Made by a program: the position numbers and the translations under genes. Shown in pieces: positions 47,722 through 58,682 of a stretch of DNA of 64,000 nucleotides. The stretch lies in the NCBI GenBank assembly GCA_017311185.1, contig JAESUZ010005105.1:124001-188000 (forward strand), written 5' to 3'. This DNA is from Proteles cristata cristata. Lineage: Eukaryota; Chordata; Mammalia; Carnivora; Hyaenidae. Within the stretch, counting starts at the first letter, position 1. Every line of letters starts with the position of its first letter. The notes under the pieces were generated by a model. It was given only the letters and a program-made list of their open reading frames with translations, was not told the origin of the DNA and ran no database searches.

Positions 47722-48500
47722 TAGAGATCTTTAAACTCCTGTCAAACTATCTTTTGAAAGTAGAATAAGCAAACAAGAACCAGTTAGACACATTTCACTA
47801 AGTCTGTTTAAATCTTGTTTTATTATACCTTATGATACCTTAGAAGTAAAAAAAACACACACACTTGTTTTAGAGCATAGAATAATATCCAATGGTGATA
47901 GGGCTGAGTACATTTTCTCAATAACATGATGTATGAGTTGCTGAGAAATTAGAAAGTAGAGGAAGATAGGAGATGCACAGCAGAAATATTTCACCTACAT
48001 TTCAATTTGATCTGACATAATAGTTGAATGCCTCTCAGTTCCCTTAGAGTGTTCCTTCAGGCCACCCATGATTCTAGTTCAGTTTTTCTTTTTGTTGGGT
48101 CCCATAACCTTCAGGTCTTAACTGCTTTTGCCCCTTAGAGCAGACCCTGTCTCACATCAGTAAAACAATACATTAGTTTATACAATAAAGCGAGTAGTCA
48201 ACATACAAATAAATTGGAGTCTCCAGGGGAAACTTCTCATAATTCACTGTAGCTGGGAAATTTCAAGCTGAGGGGCACTTTTTAAATGAAAATATTTGAG
48301 CCCTTACTGATTTAAGAACTACCTTAAAACAATCTGTGGAAGAGCCATTAACTCAACCTCAATCAAAAAAGTTCATGCCCTTGGATTTAATATCTTGCTT
48401 TTAGTGGCAAAAAAAAAAAAAATCAAAAGAATTTTACTGGAAGATAGGGTGAGGAGAAGGCACTTTCTCTTTTATCAGCTATGAAAGTAATAATAAAAAA

Positions 48501-49456
48501 AATTTGATCCTCTTTAAAAGTAAAAAATAAAAAATAGAAAAAATTCAACTACAGTTTCTAACAGAAAGTTTAAAAAAGGTTAATGTTACAGTGTTTGAAT
48601 TAGAAGTCCAAATAGAAAGGAAAATAGCTTCATAAATGTCTGAAAAGCATGCTATAGATAAATTCATTTAGAAATGTTTATTAGCTGGTTGACAATGTAG
48701 ATGGGGCTTTGTTAATTGTATGATGAAAAAGACACACACGTCATGATTGCCACAAATTAGTATTTTCCTCTTAAGTGTTAAAATAGTTGCAAGCATTGTT
48801 TTCCATCAGAATACAGTGAAGAGGTATAAAGATAGCATGGTCATCAGACCTATAGGAAACTCCAGAGGGCTAACGATGAACTTCTGAAAACCAATGGAAA
48901 AACACAAGTTACTGTGTGAGTCGAAACAGAGAACAGATGGTTCATGAGAAATGTTTACCAAAATACCTGTCACATGGACTGTGCTCAACAAATGTAGCCT
49001 ATTATCCTTACTGAAAAGAACAGAGTAAGATGAAGGAGAAGAGAGAAAGATCACAAGTTTCTTTTGTGACATAAGGAATTTGAAGTTCATGTGAAATGTC
49101 CAAATAGATATGGCAAGTTGCATCTGAGAATCAGAAAGGACTATCACAAAATAAAGATACAGATTTAGTAAAGATCACCTGAAAGATATTTCAAAACATA
49201 AGAATTGATGAAAATACAGAGGAAATATTAGTATGGAAAAAAGTGAACAGAGATGAAGAAAACACTGAAAAATAAGAGTCAGAAAAACATACCTGTAGTC
49301 AGAGCATTTTATGAAAGTAAAAATGTATATTGTGCCTAAGTACATTGCACATTACAACATTCTATATTCTGCACCACTGTAAATTAGAGGTGATTACTTA
49401 AGGACTGAGAAACCTTAGAAGAAGGAAGTGTCAGGAGGAAATGAAGACATTATGCA

Positions 49457-49497
<41 letters not shown>

Positions 49498-49860
49498 ATG
49501 CACACATGATAGAGTTTAGAGATATTCATGGGAGAAAATATATATGCAATAAACAAAAGCAGAAAGCAATATTCTTTAACCATAGAGCTGGAACAGAGAC
49601 TTTAAGTGACTACAGAATGTAGAGAGTAAACCCACCTTGTCTGATATATATTAGTATGTTATGAAGGAACAACGTGTCAAGCAATACATCAAATAGAGAA
49701 TTCTGAAAATCAAAAGACGTTTTTCTTCTGTGAAATGACAAACCCATAGAGTCAAAAGTAGTCCTTTACAGAGTGTACATTTAAATTGTAAATATTTTTA
49801 ATGATAATAAATAAGAAAAGCCTGAATATGATAGAGCCCATATTGGTAAAATAATCCACA
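48501..49860. other. Non-coding stretch before receptor 4
   Basis: No gene is recognised; the minus frame at 48806-49147 has no known domain. It includes the (GT)n tract at 49461-49495. Confidence 0.4.
49461..49495 (+). repeat. (GT)n microsatellite
   Basis: About 17 uninterrupted GT units, some 420 bp before receptor 4. Confidence 0.96.
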
Positions 49861-49865
49861 ATAAA

Positions 49866-49886
49866 ATGTGTCAATGTTACCTGCAG
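49866..49886 (+). promoter_or_regulatory. Candidate 3' splice site before receptor 4
   Basis: 'gtcaatgttacctgcag' ends at 49886, 25 nt before the ATG, matching the spacing at receptor 3. Confidence 0.5.
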
Positions 49887-49911
49887 ATTTAACAGATGTC
49901 AAGAATCAGCA

Positions 49912-50847
49912 ATGAGAAACAGCACAGTAACGACATTCATTCTGCTGGGACTGACAGATGACCCCCAGCTACAGGTTTTGATTTTTATCTTTCTCTTTCT
50001 CACCTATATGCTGAGTGTAACTGGGAACCTGACTATCATCGCCCTCATCTTATTGGATTCCCACCTTAAAACAGCTATGTACTATTTCCTACAAAATTTC
50101 TCCTTCTTGGAGATCGCATTCACATCTGCTTGTATTCCCAGGTACTTGTATAACATAGCAACAGGTGACAGGGTCATTACGTACAATGCCTGTGCCAGTC
50201 AGGTGGTTTTTACCGACCTCTTTGGTGTAACCGAATTTTTTCTCTTGGCTGCCATGTCCTATGACCGCTACGTGGCCATCTGCAAACCCCTGCATTATGC
50301 GACCATCATGAGTAGCACAGTCTGCAGAAGACTTGTTTGTTGTTGTTGGGTAGCTGGTCTATTTATTATAATCCCCCCACTTAGCCTAGGCCTAAATCTG
50401 GAATTTTGTGATTCTAATATTATTGATCATTTTGTCTGTGATGCATCTCCCCTCCTGAAAATCTCTTGTTCAAATACTTGGTTCATGGAACAGACAGTTC
50501 TAATCTGTTCTGTGCTGACCTTCCTTATGACACTTATATGTGTAGTTCTGTCTTACATTTATATCATCAAGACAATTTTAGGATTCCCTTCTGCCCACCA
50601 AAAGAAAAAAGCTTTTTCTACCTGTTCTTCCCACATGATTGTGGTTTCCATCACCTATGGCAGCTGCATCTTCATCTACATCAAACCTTCAGCAAAGGAA
50701 TCAGTGGTCATTAACAAGAGTGTGACAGTGCTCATTACCTCTGTAGCTCCAGTTCTCAATCCTTTTATTTATACACTGAGGAATAACCAAGTCAAACAAG
50801 CCGTCAATAATTCAGTCAAAAGAATTGTGATATTTTCCAGGAAATAA
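49912..50847 (+). CDS. OR6C-like: Olfactory receptor, OR6C subfamily (receptor 4)
   Basis: Intact, 311 residues, with the ATG at the start of the open frame ([10 protein letters not shown]). Approximate membrane spans: 23-46, 56-77, 96-117, 138-160, 196-220, 236-258 and 271-290. Motifs: N3-[12 protein letters not shown] (115-124), [14 protein letters not shown] (233-246), [12 protein letters not shown] (280-291). Oddities: the near-invariant proline of the TPMYFFL motif at the start of TM2 is alanine and the next Phe is Tyr (KTAMYYFL, 53-60), and TM4 carries three consecutive cysteines (143-145). About 77% identical to receptor 2 by hand count. Expected function is odorant detection at the ciliary membrane; ligand unknown. 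The changed TM2 motif does not break the frame and may be a clade feature. Confidence 0.96.
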   Translation: MRNSTVTTFILLGLTDDPQLQVLIFIFLFLTYMLSVTGNLTIIALILLDSHLKTAMYYFLQNFSFLEIAFTSACIPRYLYNIATGDRVITYNACASQVVFTDLFGVTEFFLLAAMSYDRYVAICKPLHYATIMSSTVCRRLVCCCWVAGLFIIIPPLSLGLNLEFCDSNIIDHFVCDASPLLKISCSNTWFMEQTVLICSVLTFLMTLICVVLSYIYIIKTILGFPSAHQKKKAFSTCSSHMIVVSITYGSCIFIYIKPSAKESVVINKSVTVLITSVAPVLNPFIYTLRNNQVKQAVNNSVKRIVIFSRK

Positions 50848-52009
50848 AAGAATGTGAAGCCAAAGAAACATATAATGAACTTCCCAAATTTTCTAGTCAA
50901 GTTATTTTATTCAAAACACTCATCCTGCTCAGCTAACATCTTCCTCACAAACGTCTTTTGAGATCCTTCCACAAACAGGCATGCCAATAGCTTTTAAAAA
51001 TCTCAATCCTAGCTTTCCCTCCAAATTAGGAAAATCAAAAAACAAAACACAAAAATTAAACAGAAGTATGTCTCCACACCAGAAAATATCAAGAGAAAAT
51101 TCTTTACATTTTCAGCAAAAGACTAATAATGCTTGTCATTGCTTCTTCCAATCCAAAGCTTTCAAGTGATTATTGCTTGATTCACCTCACAAACATGAAT
51201 TTGGTAGTTTCTTTAGGTCAGGTACTATGTTAAACATGAAAATTAAAGGAGAGAACAAACCAGCAAATACTTGCTCTCATGTAACCTCAGTGTCAAATAG
51301 AAACAATTTAAAAGTAGGCAAAATACCTAACTTGCACTCAAATAAATATTTTTCTGTGAAAGTTATAAACCTTACAGTTATGGAAAAATACCTAAAATAT
51401 GAAAACAAATATTATAAGATTTGTAACTTTATCAAATTGATAATAACCCAGACCGTTAAATGTTATATATAAGGTTTTCTCAAAAAATACATGAAATAAA
51501 AGGGAAGATGATAAAAATGGGTAACTATTTTGAAGACTTCAAATATCTTGGTATTGCAAAAGAGAAAAAAAAAGCTTCCCATATGTAGACATATATATTG
51601 AAATGCCAACATAAAATGTCACTAAAATACACAAACCCTTGCCAAAAATGACATGAAAGGAATCAAGGAAATAAAAACAGCTAGATACATATATGATATT
51701 AGAAACATCGAAAAGTTTCCAAACAGAATATGAAAAGCTATATATAAAGGTTTTGTATCATTTATGATAAAAAGATATACATTGGAGGATATTAACTGTT
51801 TACCACATTTCTTCCTGAAAAAGTACTTCATAAAGGTCATATGCTTCAACTATTTTCCCTATCCCACTACTCTCCATGCTTTAGGAATCTGAACTGACAT
51901 TTCCCCTCTGTGTTCATGTCTAGTCTTTTCCAACTGCTGTTTCCCTGTCAGAATATATTTTCCTCATTCTTTGTTGGCTCACTCACTCTTTCTTCCCTTC
52001 AATTTTAAA
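50848..52009. other. Downstream region of receptor 4, non-coding
   Basis: 3' flank and intergenic DNA. 51190-51320 weakly resembles an L2-like consensus ('tcaggtactatgttaaacat', 'acttgctctcatgtaacctc'). The plus frame at 51173-51472 covers it and has no recognised domain. Confidence 0.4.
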
Positions 52010-52450
52010 TTTAAAAATTACTCAGTTTCTCAAAAAAATAAGCTAAAACTACCCTCTAGTCCAGTAATCCCACTTCTGGGTATATTCCCTAAAAAAGTGA
52101 AATCAGGATCTCAAAGAGATATCTGCCCTCTTACATTCATTGCAGCGCTATTCATAACTAATATGTAGAAACATATGTCCATCAAACTAAATGTCCATCA
52201 GCTGATGAATGGATAAACTCAACGTGGTATATATAGTAGAATACTATACAACCTGCAACATACAGCAAAATGGATGGACCTTAAAGATTCCTTTTAAGTG
52301 AAATAAGCTAGACACAGAAAAACAAGTAATCCATGATCCCACTTACATAAAATATCTAAAATAGTCAAATTCATAAAGTTGAAGATTAGAACGGTAGTCA
52401 CCAGTAACAAAGGGAGGGAAAAATAAGAATTGTTAATCAATAGGCATTAC
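52010..52450 (+). mobile_element. Old L1 3'-end fragment
   Basis: ORF2 C-terminal words ('ccagtaatcccacttctggg', 'gctgatgaatggataaactc', 'agcaaaatggatggacctta') followed by early 3' UTR. The element ends close to the retroviral LTR at 52498. Confidence 0.75.
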
Positions 52451-52497
52451 CTAAATAAAATCAATAAGCTCCAGAGATCTGCTTTACAAACTTATAC

Positions 52498-53500
52498 TGT
52501 CAATCTAAAGTTGTCCAGAGGCAATAACTAAGAGCATTTATTTGGGATCAAAGAATTGTAATTCAGCATACACAGCTTGGGTAAGTAATTCAAATAGTAT
52601 CCTACTAGACAGCAAAAGTCAGCATTTCTCTAGGAAAAAAGGAATGCCTCTATACATTATTTGCAAAGAACTTTTTACTGGTGTTAGTGGCAAAAAGCTA
52701 AACGTAACTGAATATAATTGGTTGCTAAGCAAAATCTATTATTGTAGCAAATTGCAGGTATTTGGGCTGAATCCTTGGGATATTTGGGATTTGATCCAGT
52801 TTAAAAGCACATAGCTCCATGGGTGAGGGTGAGGAGAGGTTCACCTCCTTAATGGCCTCCCAGTTTCATTGCAAAAAAAAAACCAAAAAAAACCACCTTG
52901 ATATAAATGACTCCATATCATTTCACTCTTCACATCTCCCTCTTTTGTTTAAGATCTCTGAAAACGTCACTAATTGATCATGTATTTACTTATGCCCACG
53001 TTGCTGGATAGACCTACCTTGTCCCATGTTGGGGGGAGTTTTTAATCTTTGGTGGATGCTTTAAGGACACTGTCATTAGGGTCAGACCACATTGAAAACA
53101 TGAAGGCGGTCAGAAAATGGTTCCTAGGCAGTTTCCTCATCTGGGGCTTTAGTAAGCCACTTGGAGTTTCTAGTGAATCAATCCATGCAGTGACCATAAT
53201 GAGATGCTCATAGAGGTTTTAGATGATACTTCTTAGCAAGATGATAAGCATAGAAGGAGTAATTAGCAATAAAAATATTCCAAAAACTTCTCAGGCCTTA
53301 ATCTAGGAAATTGTTAAGAATGTTGAATTAGGAAGTACCTAAAGGTTCAGTATACTTAGTGCAATAGAACAAATCTAAAGAACAAATCTAAGGAAGTAAA
53401 GCCTTACTGTTGGCAAATCAGCAAGACCAGTACAATTTTGTATTTAACAAGATAAAATCCTAAGAACAAAAACGGAGTCATCGCTGTCAACTCTTTTCAC
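52498..53500 (-). repeat. 3' LTR of the antisense retrovirus
   Basis: Minus-strand start TGTGAAAAGAG just after the polypurine tract at 53501, end ...TTGACA at 52498 (plus-strand TGTCAATCTAAAG). It matches 58683 onward over 'aagagcatttatttgggatc', 'gtatcctactagacagcaaa' and 'actgaatataattggttgct'. A second purine tract followed by TGTGAAGAG inside it (52934-52950) offers an alternative, shorter LTR of 437 bp. The longer call is preferred because sequence resembling 53230-53473 also recurs beyond 59350. Confidence 0.6.
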
Positions 53501-53515
53501 ATCTTTCCCCCTTTG
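53501..53515 (-). other. Polypurine tract of the retrovirus
   Basis: On the minus strand AGCAAAGGGGGAAAGA stands immediately before the LTR start TGTGAAAAG, the position expected for the plus-strand primer of reverse transcription. Confidence 0.55.
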
Positions 53516-53710
53516 CTCTTAGGTTCCTGAAGAAACATCAAGAGAGTAATATTACTCCCTAAAAGGCCTGAGTAATTTCATTACCTCTTCTGCTTCCATC
53601 TAATCCCTTTGTGATAGAGGGGCAGACTGGGGGATGGAAAAAGGTGGGATGTGGGAGAAGGTACTGTGACTAATTCCTCCAAGTTTTCTGGTCTATAAAA
53701 TTCATACCGA

Positions 53711-54005
53711 CGAAATAAGTCAGGCAGAGAAGGACAAATATCATATGTTTGCACGTATAGAAGGATTAGGAGGAACTTAACAGAGGACCAAGGGGGAGAA
53801 GAAGGGGGGAAATGGTGGGGGAAAGGGAGAGAGGCAAACCATGAGAGACTCTTGAATGCTGACAAAAACTGAGGACTGATGGATGTGGGGGGAGGGGGAG
53901 ATGGGCATGGAGGAGGGCACTCGTGGGGATGAGTACTGGGTGTTATGTGGAAACTAATTTGACAATAAACTATTTGTAATAAAAATAATAATAATAAAAA
54001 AAAGA
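53711..54005 (+). mobile_element. Young L1 3' terminus inside the retrovirus
   Basis: Nearly identical to 3690-3960: last ORF2 codons (CGAAATAAGTCAGGCAGAG), G-rich polypurine 3' UTR (53783-53830), then GACAATAAACTATTTGTAA and an AATAATAATAA tail. The body is missing by 5' truncation. It splits the region between env and the polypurine tract. Confidence 0.92.
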
Positions 54006-55540
54006 AAAGTATCTGACATAGTCATCTGTGTAAACACAAGCTTTGCATTTGGGTGAGTTACAGCAGAGGATTCAATTTTTAGTAAGTGTTTGATAACATA
54101 GTAACACATATAATTAACATTAAGAGTGATAAATGAGTTTCTCTTATCATTCTTAACCATAATCCTATTTCTGATGGTAAACAACTAAAGAGATCAAAAT
54201 AATCTCCAATCCCTAGTTTCTTGTGTCCTACTTCAGCTAATAGATCCATATTATCCTTTATAAATTTTAGTTCTTATGTTACTTCACCATATCAATTAAC
54301 ATAGAAACAACATTTTACTCCTAATAGGGCATGAGCACCTTCCTGTTGCTCCATTAAGATATCAAGTGCCCTCATATTCTGTAAGATAATTTCTGCCCTG
54401 CTATCAACTTGAGTTTGTTGATATTTCAAATTCTTGAACAGAAGCATTAAAGGTGATGGCTATAAGTATGAATAAGTTGTATACTGCTCTTTCCAAATCT
54501 ATTATTCCAATCCAAGAAAAGAAAGTCTTGGGAAAAGGTATGAACAAGACCCTTTCTATCTACAATTGAGTTATTGTATATAACCTTCCCAGCTTTACCA
54601 TGGTCTTTTTAATTGATATGAGAAGAATCCCAGATTTGGTACAAGAGCAGTGGAGAGAAGAGTCTTTCTAATGGTGGCATCATAGGCAAAATCAACAAGC
54701 CCGTAATGTCCTTTCCATTTAATAGGAAGAGTGAAGTAAATACTTGTGCCACACACACACACAAAAATCCAGAACCTTCTAGGGACAAAGTGTAAGTGAG
54801 TCCGTTTGCTCAGACTCTTTTATCAGTTTATTTTTTTTTTATTTATTTATTTTGAGAGAAAGAGAGAGCAAGCAAGGAAGGAGAGAGAGAGAGAGGGAGA
54901 GAGAGAGAATCCCAAGCAGGCTCCATGCTGGGTATAATTTGTTCTGGCACAAATTCAACAATCATTCAGGTTTATAGAAACAAAAAGTTTTTGCAGGATA
55001 AGGACAGAAGAGTGTGATAAGCCCAGCAACGAGGGTCACAAGAAAAATAAACACAAGAGAAAAATAAAATATTAACCCAGGGGCTAAAATTATTCTTAAG
55101 AACACTGGCCATTGTAAGAAGAACTTGGAGAAAGCCAGATAAGTCACCTAGTATATGAATTCCAGGCAGGATAGAGTAATTTAACAAGTAAGAGATTTAG
55201 TCCACAGGACAAATAACCAATATGAAAACAAATCAACAACTTCTTCAAATCTTATAGGTGTTTACCACCAACTAAGAAGTCTTATTGTGTGTAATATAGC
55301 AAAAAGCATTAGGATACTAATTAAGACAAATAGCAGTGCAAATACTCTGATCCAACAGTCCTTCATGATTAATTTCCTAAAGAATCTGAGGAATGCTCTC
55401 CCAGTTAAAATTCCAAGCATAAGCCCTTCCTTGAAATTCTTTGTTGAGTAAACAGGTTCAAAAGAAGGAATACACGGATGCATGTTACAAATGGTGTCAG
55501 ATTCCTTCATAGAAAAGTAGAAAAGGAGCTTTTCCAAAAA
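54006..55540 (-). pseudogene. Retroviral env remnant
   Basis: At 54300-54405 the minus strand translates without a stop across a stretch with the layout of the transmembrane Env ectodomain of gamma-type retroviruses: heptad region LQN-x-RALD, then a double cysteine followed by F-Y-V-N. The first cysteine of the family's C-x6-C-C motif is replaced by histidine, and a stop follows directly. Further along the minus strand, hydrophobic frames at 55262-55537 and 54962-55187 may be leader or surface-unit remnants, less securely. A SINE scrap (54826-54931) lies within. It is heavily broken and cannot give a fusion protein. Confidence 0.65.
54826..54931 (-). mobile_element. Truncated CAN-SINE, antisense
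   Basis: T-rich tail complement, (GA)n-rich segment and 'caagcaggctccatgctggg'. The head half is missing. Confidence 0.7.
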
Positions 55541-55899
55541 AAAAAAATAGTAACTATGAAAAGGACTATAAAGAAAGTAAGTTAGTGGTTAAAAACAAAA
55601 AACACAGTACAAGTCAATTGTGACACTTTGCAGCCTTAGAAATATTTCCCCACCAGTATTTTCATGGAACTTACAAGCTTTTCAGCTGCCCTGCAAGTCA
55701 TTTGATGAATCATTTTCATCAGAGGTCTTTTCATGGACTAGCGAGACAGGTTTTTGTTTGCCTCATACTATAAATTCATCAGTGGACTGAAACTACAACC
55801 ATAGTCACACCAATAAAGTTTCTCCTTATGAGATGCTCTAGATGGAGCATTCTTAACAATAAGCTTTAAATTTTTCTTGAGGAAGTAACTAGTATTAAC

Positions 55900-56050
55900 T
55901 ATGGTGGCCTTGGTTTTGATAACTTTTAAGATTTTGTCAGCACTTGATCAGCCAAATTGTTGTTTTTAGCTTCTTCTGAGTCTAATTTTGAATGTTTAGA
56001 AATCTTGATAATAGCCAATGCAGACAGAAGTTTGTCAGAAATATCAAAAG
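55900..56050 (-). pseudogene. Retroviral pol remnant (RNase H / integrase junction)
   Basis: One minus-strand frame reads LSALAIIKISKHSKLDSEEA followed by N-N-LADQ. This has the spacing of the C-terminal end of gamma-type retroviral RNase H, with its conserved H-SK-(x)-EA-(x)-N-(x)-AD pattern. A stop comes shortly after. The neighbouring 55540-55900 and 56050-57100 show no clear pol motifs, so most of reverse transcriptase and integrase is gone or unrecognisable. Confidence 0.55.
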
Positions 56051-56520
56051 GTTTTAGACATGTAAGTGCATAGGATCACAGATTATTATGAAGGATATCT
56101 AATTAGGCATTTGACCAAAGAGACAATAAAAGGTTTTAAAGGAAAATACCAGAAGGTTACAGATTTGTGAGCAAGACCTATCAAAGACTAATAAAGCACA
56201 TAAAATTATTTTAATAAAACACACAATCTTTGCTTTTCCTTCATAATCTCTTATCTGAAACAGACCAATAGTACAGGAAAACTCTGTCCTTTTAGTAGAT
56301 AAAAGAATATTAAGTTTCATCCTGACATTGTTCAGCTAGACAGGGAATAAAAGAACAGGCAAGGGCAACAGGATCCTCATATCATTGCTGGAGAGGATTC
56401 CTCGAAGTTGAGTTGACAGAATAAAGATTTGAAAGATGGGACAACTTTGAAACTGATGGCAGAGCTGTAAATATCTGATGCCATGACCAGAATTCTCAGC
56501 CTTGCAAGTACTTATACAAA

Positions 56521-57100
56521 ATGAAGGGAGTTCTTTTGAACAAAATTTTCTGCCTGGCTATAAGTCTGAAAAGACAAAATGTATGTATGAGCCCATCAAA
56601 CAGTCATTTACACCTTAGCCTTGAGAAGTTACTGCCGTGTGTGTACAGGGTAGAAGGGTGGTTACTCTCCTACTGGCTTTTTCAGCCAGCTGCACAGACT
56701 CTGTTGTTGCTCAGTTTACTGTGGGGTAAGGGCAGTAGCTTTCAAACATTTTAGATCATTCCACAGCAGGAAACATAGTGCATATAGTCCCAGCACATAT
56801 TTGCACATAAAAAAATATACATAACTGAAATGAAAGTTAAATAAACGGACACGTATTTCCTATTTTCAGCATAAGCCATGCATGCTCTATTTTCCATTGT
56901 GTGAAATTATTCTTTTTTATTTATATCTAGATAATAAATAAATCTATAATAAATTCTATAAATTACAGATAAAATTAAGAGACATATTCATGGAGCTAAA
57001 GAGATGGATATGTATCACATGTATTTTCCATTTGAACAAATGTTAATCATAATTCATCAATGGTGTCTGACCACAGTTTGAAAAACAAGCAGTTATGGTA
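56521..57100. other. Unassigned stretch within the retrovirus
   Basis: I cannot place this part. It has no clear gag or pol motif on the minus strand. The plus frame at 56521-56754 has no known domain. It could be a foreign insertion or very decayed pol. Confidence 0.35.
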
Positions 57101-57164
57101 AATCCTTCCACAGCAGAAGAAATCTACAGGATTTCACTGCTCCTTACCTTCTAAAGAGGCACCT

Positions 57165-57330
57165 GCTGCCTTGTCTGCATTCTCTTGTCATCAATGCACA
57201 CAGTTGGCACAGGTTAATTTGTGCTTATTACCCTGTTTTGACATTTTCTCTGGTTGATTTTGTATTGTTAGCTCTTCTTGCAACTTCTTTAATTATTCGC
57301 AATCTTTGCTTTTCAGTGAAAACGAGGATG
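57165..57330 (-). pseudogene. Retroviral gag nucleocapsid trace
   Basis: The minus strand shows a charged stretch (EKQRLRIIKEVARRANN) followed some 45 bases later by C-A-N-C and then, across a frame break, a K-R-E-C-like end. This resembles one degenerate CCHC zinc knuckle of a gamma-type nucleocapsid. Because the histidine region is frameshifted, the call is tentative. Confidence 0.4.
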
Positions 57331-58159
57331 TGAGCAATTATGAACTATCATAAATTAGCATCCTGTAGCATAGCAGCAAACTTATAAATACATTTGAAAT
57401 TCTTAGAAATATAATCTTTCTTATAATAAATTTTTTGTAAATATTAAATAGCCAAAACTATGCTTTTTAATATGTTATACTTAGCATTTAATCTTTATTT
57501 CATTTGGAAGTAATTTAAATTTTTAATGAATATCTATTATTTAATTTAACTTAGTCTAAACTTTGATCTTATTCATATTAATTTAAATTACTTGTTTAGC
57601 ATAACAATTATATTTGAATTAGACATTAAACAGCCAAACATTATTTATTACTCTTGTTGACAAATTTTGTAATGTAGAGATAACAGGAACTTATCTGATT
57701 AGTAAACACGGGGAGAAAAAGTTGTTTGCATTATATCTAATGCTGATGACTCTGAAGACATTCCTGTTTTTGTTAAACCAACAAACTTGAGTTATCTTCT
57801 ATTTATCAAAGATTATCCTAGATCATATGAACTTGAAAAACACTTGCATTCATTTTTATTATATTTCTGGGAACTTTAGGAATATTTATAAGCACTTGAT
57901 TTTCCCTAAGCCAATTTTTTACAAATTAATTTTAGCAACACCATCTGGAGGTAGAAAAATACCATGTCTAACATGCATACAGATAGACTGATAGACACAG
58001 AGATCTTATCACATTTAAAAAAAAATTTTTTTAGCCATGCCTCCGGTATGAAACTCAAAAAAATAACTGGATCCAAATTATTTCCAGCATATAGACCACA
58101 TTAAAATTACCTGCTCAAAAGCTCAAGATCTCTAAGGAAAGACTTTTTTACTGTTTCTA

Positions 58160-58404
58160 TTACTATTGTTTACATGTGATAAGGATACTTTTAGAGCTTT
58201 TTGGAGTTATTTTGTCTTTTAGAAACTTCTGAATACCAATCAAAGAATGCAATCCATGGTCTCCAAGAGGTTTGGAATCCTCCCTTTTAAGGGTGTCTGT
58301 TAAGGTGGACTCATTTAAAACAAAGCCTCCCCAAGATGGCCATTGGAATTTTAAATTACCCAACAGCTATTTTAAAACATCAGGAATTACTCGTATTTCC
58401 CCAT
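58160..58404 (-). pseudogene. Retroviral gag 5' (matrix) remnant
   Basis: Minus-strand ATG-GGG at 58404-58399 gives a Met-Gly start, as in myristoylated matrix proteins, about 260 nt after the primer site, but a stop follows within six codons. A short frame at 58163-58363 contains a W-P-S-W-G-G-F segment comparable to the WP-x-x-GTF region of matrix proteins. Both are suggestive, not proof. Confidence 0.4.
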
Positions 58405-58662
58405 TGTGAAAGTAAAGAATCTCGAACCCAGGGAAACCCTCCTGCAGCACAGCTGTGAGCTGGCACCACAATCACTCCCTTGATAATCTCCCACTTGATC
58501 CCAATGAAAGACTACAACCAGAAGGAGGAAAGGCGGGACCTAAGAGGACTCACAGTTGAAGGAGACAGCTGCCCCAGGAAGTGGTGAGCACAAAAGTCTT
58601 GAGTGAATACAGCACTCAGCTTCTAGCTACACCAGGCCTGCTGCAGTGGGATTGCTTCCAGT

Positions 58663-58678
58663 CCAGCTTCTGACACCA
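58663..58678 (-). other. Primer-binding site, tRNA-Leu-like
   Basis: Minus strand TGGTGTCAGAAGCTGG, four bases after the LTR end. The first 12 bases match the complement of tRNA-Leu 3' ends (TGGTGTCAGAAG), and the site diverges after that. Confidence 0.6.
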
Positions 58679-58682
58679 GTCA

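Larger units (their letters stand above)
46390..48500 (+). repeat. Duplicon C: upstream block of receptor 4
   Basis: A third copy of the shared upstream block, split by SINEs at 46823 and 47513. Anchors: 'cttattactcagaagatt' (46512) with 'cattactcagaaaatta' (35389). 'tatccagaaatgctacc' (47377) with block A. 'agaataagcaaacaaga' (47763) with 'agaatacacaaaatcag' (36241). 'gacataatagttgaatg' (48014) near the matching end of block B. 'ggtgaggagaaggcact' (48448). The left end is GC-richer (46440-46490). Confidence 0.6.
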
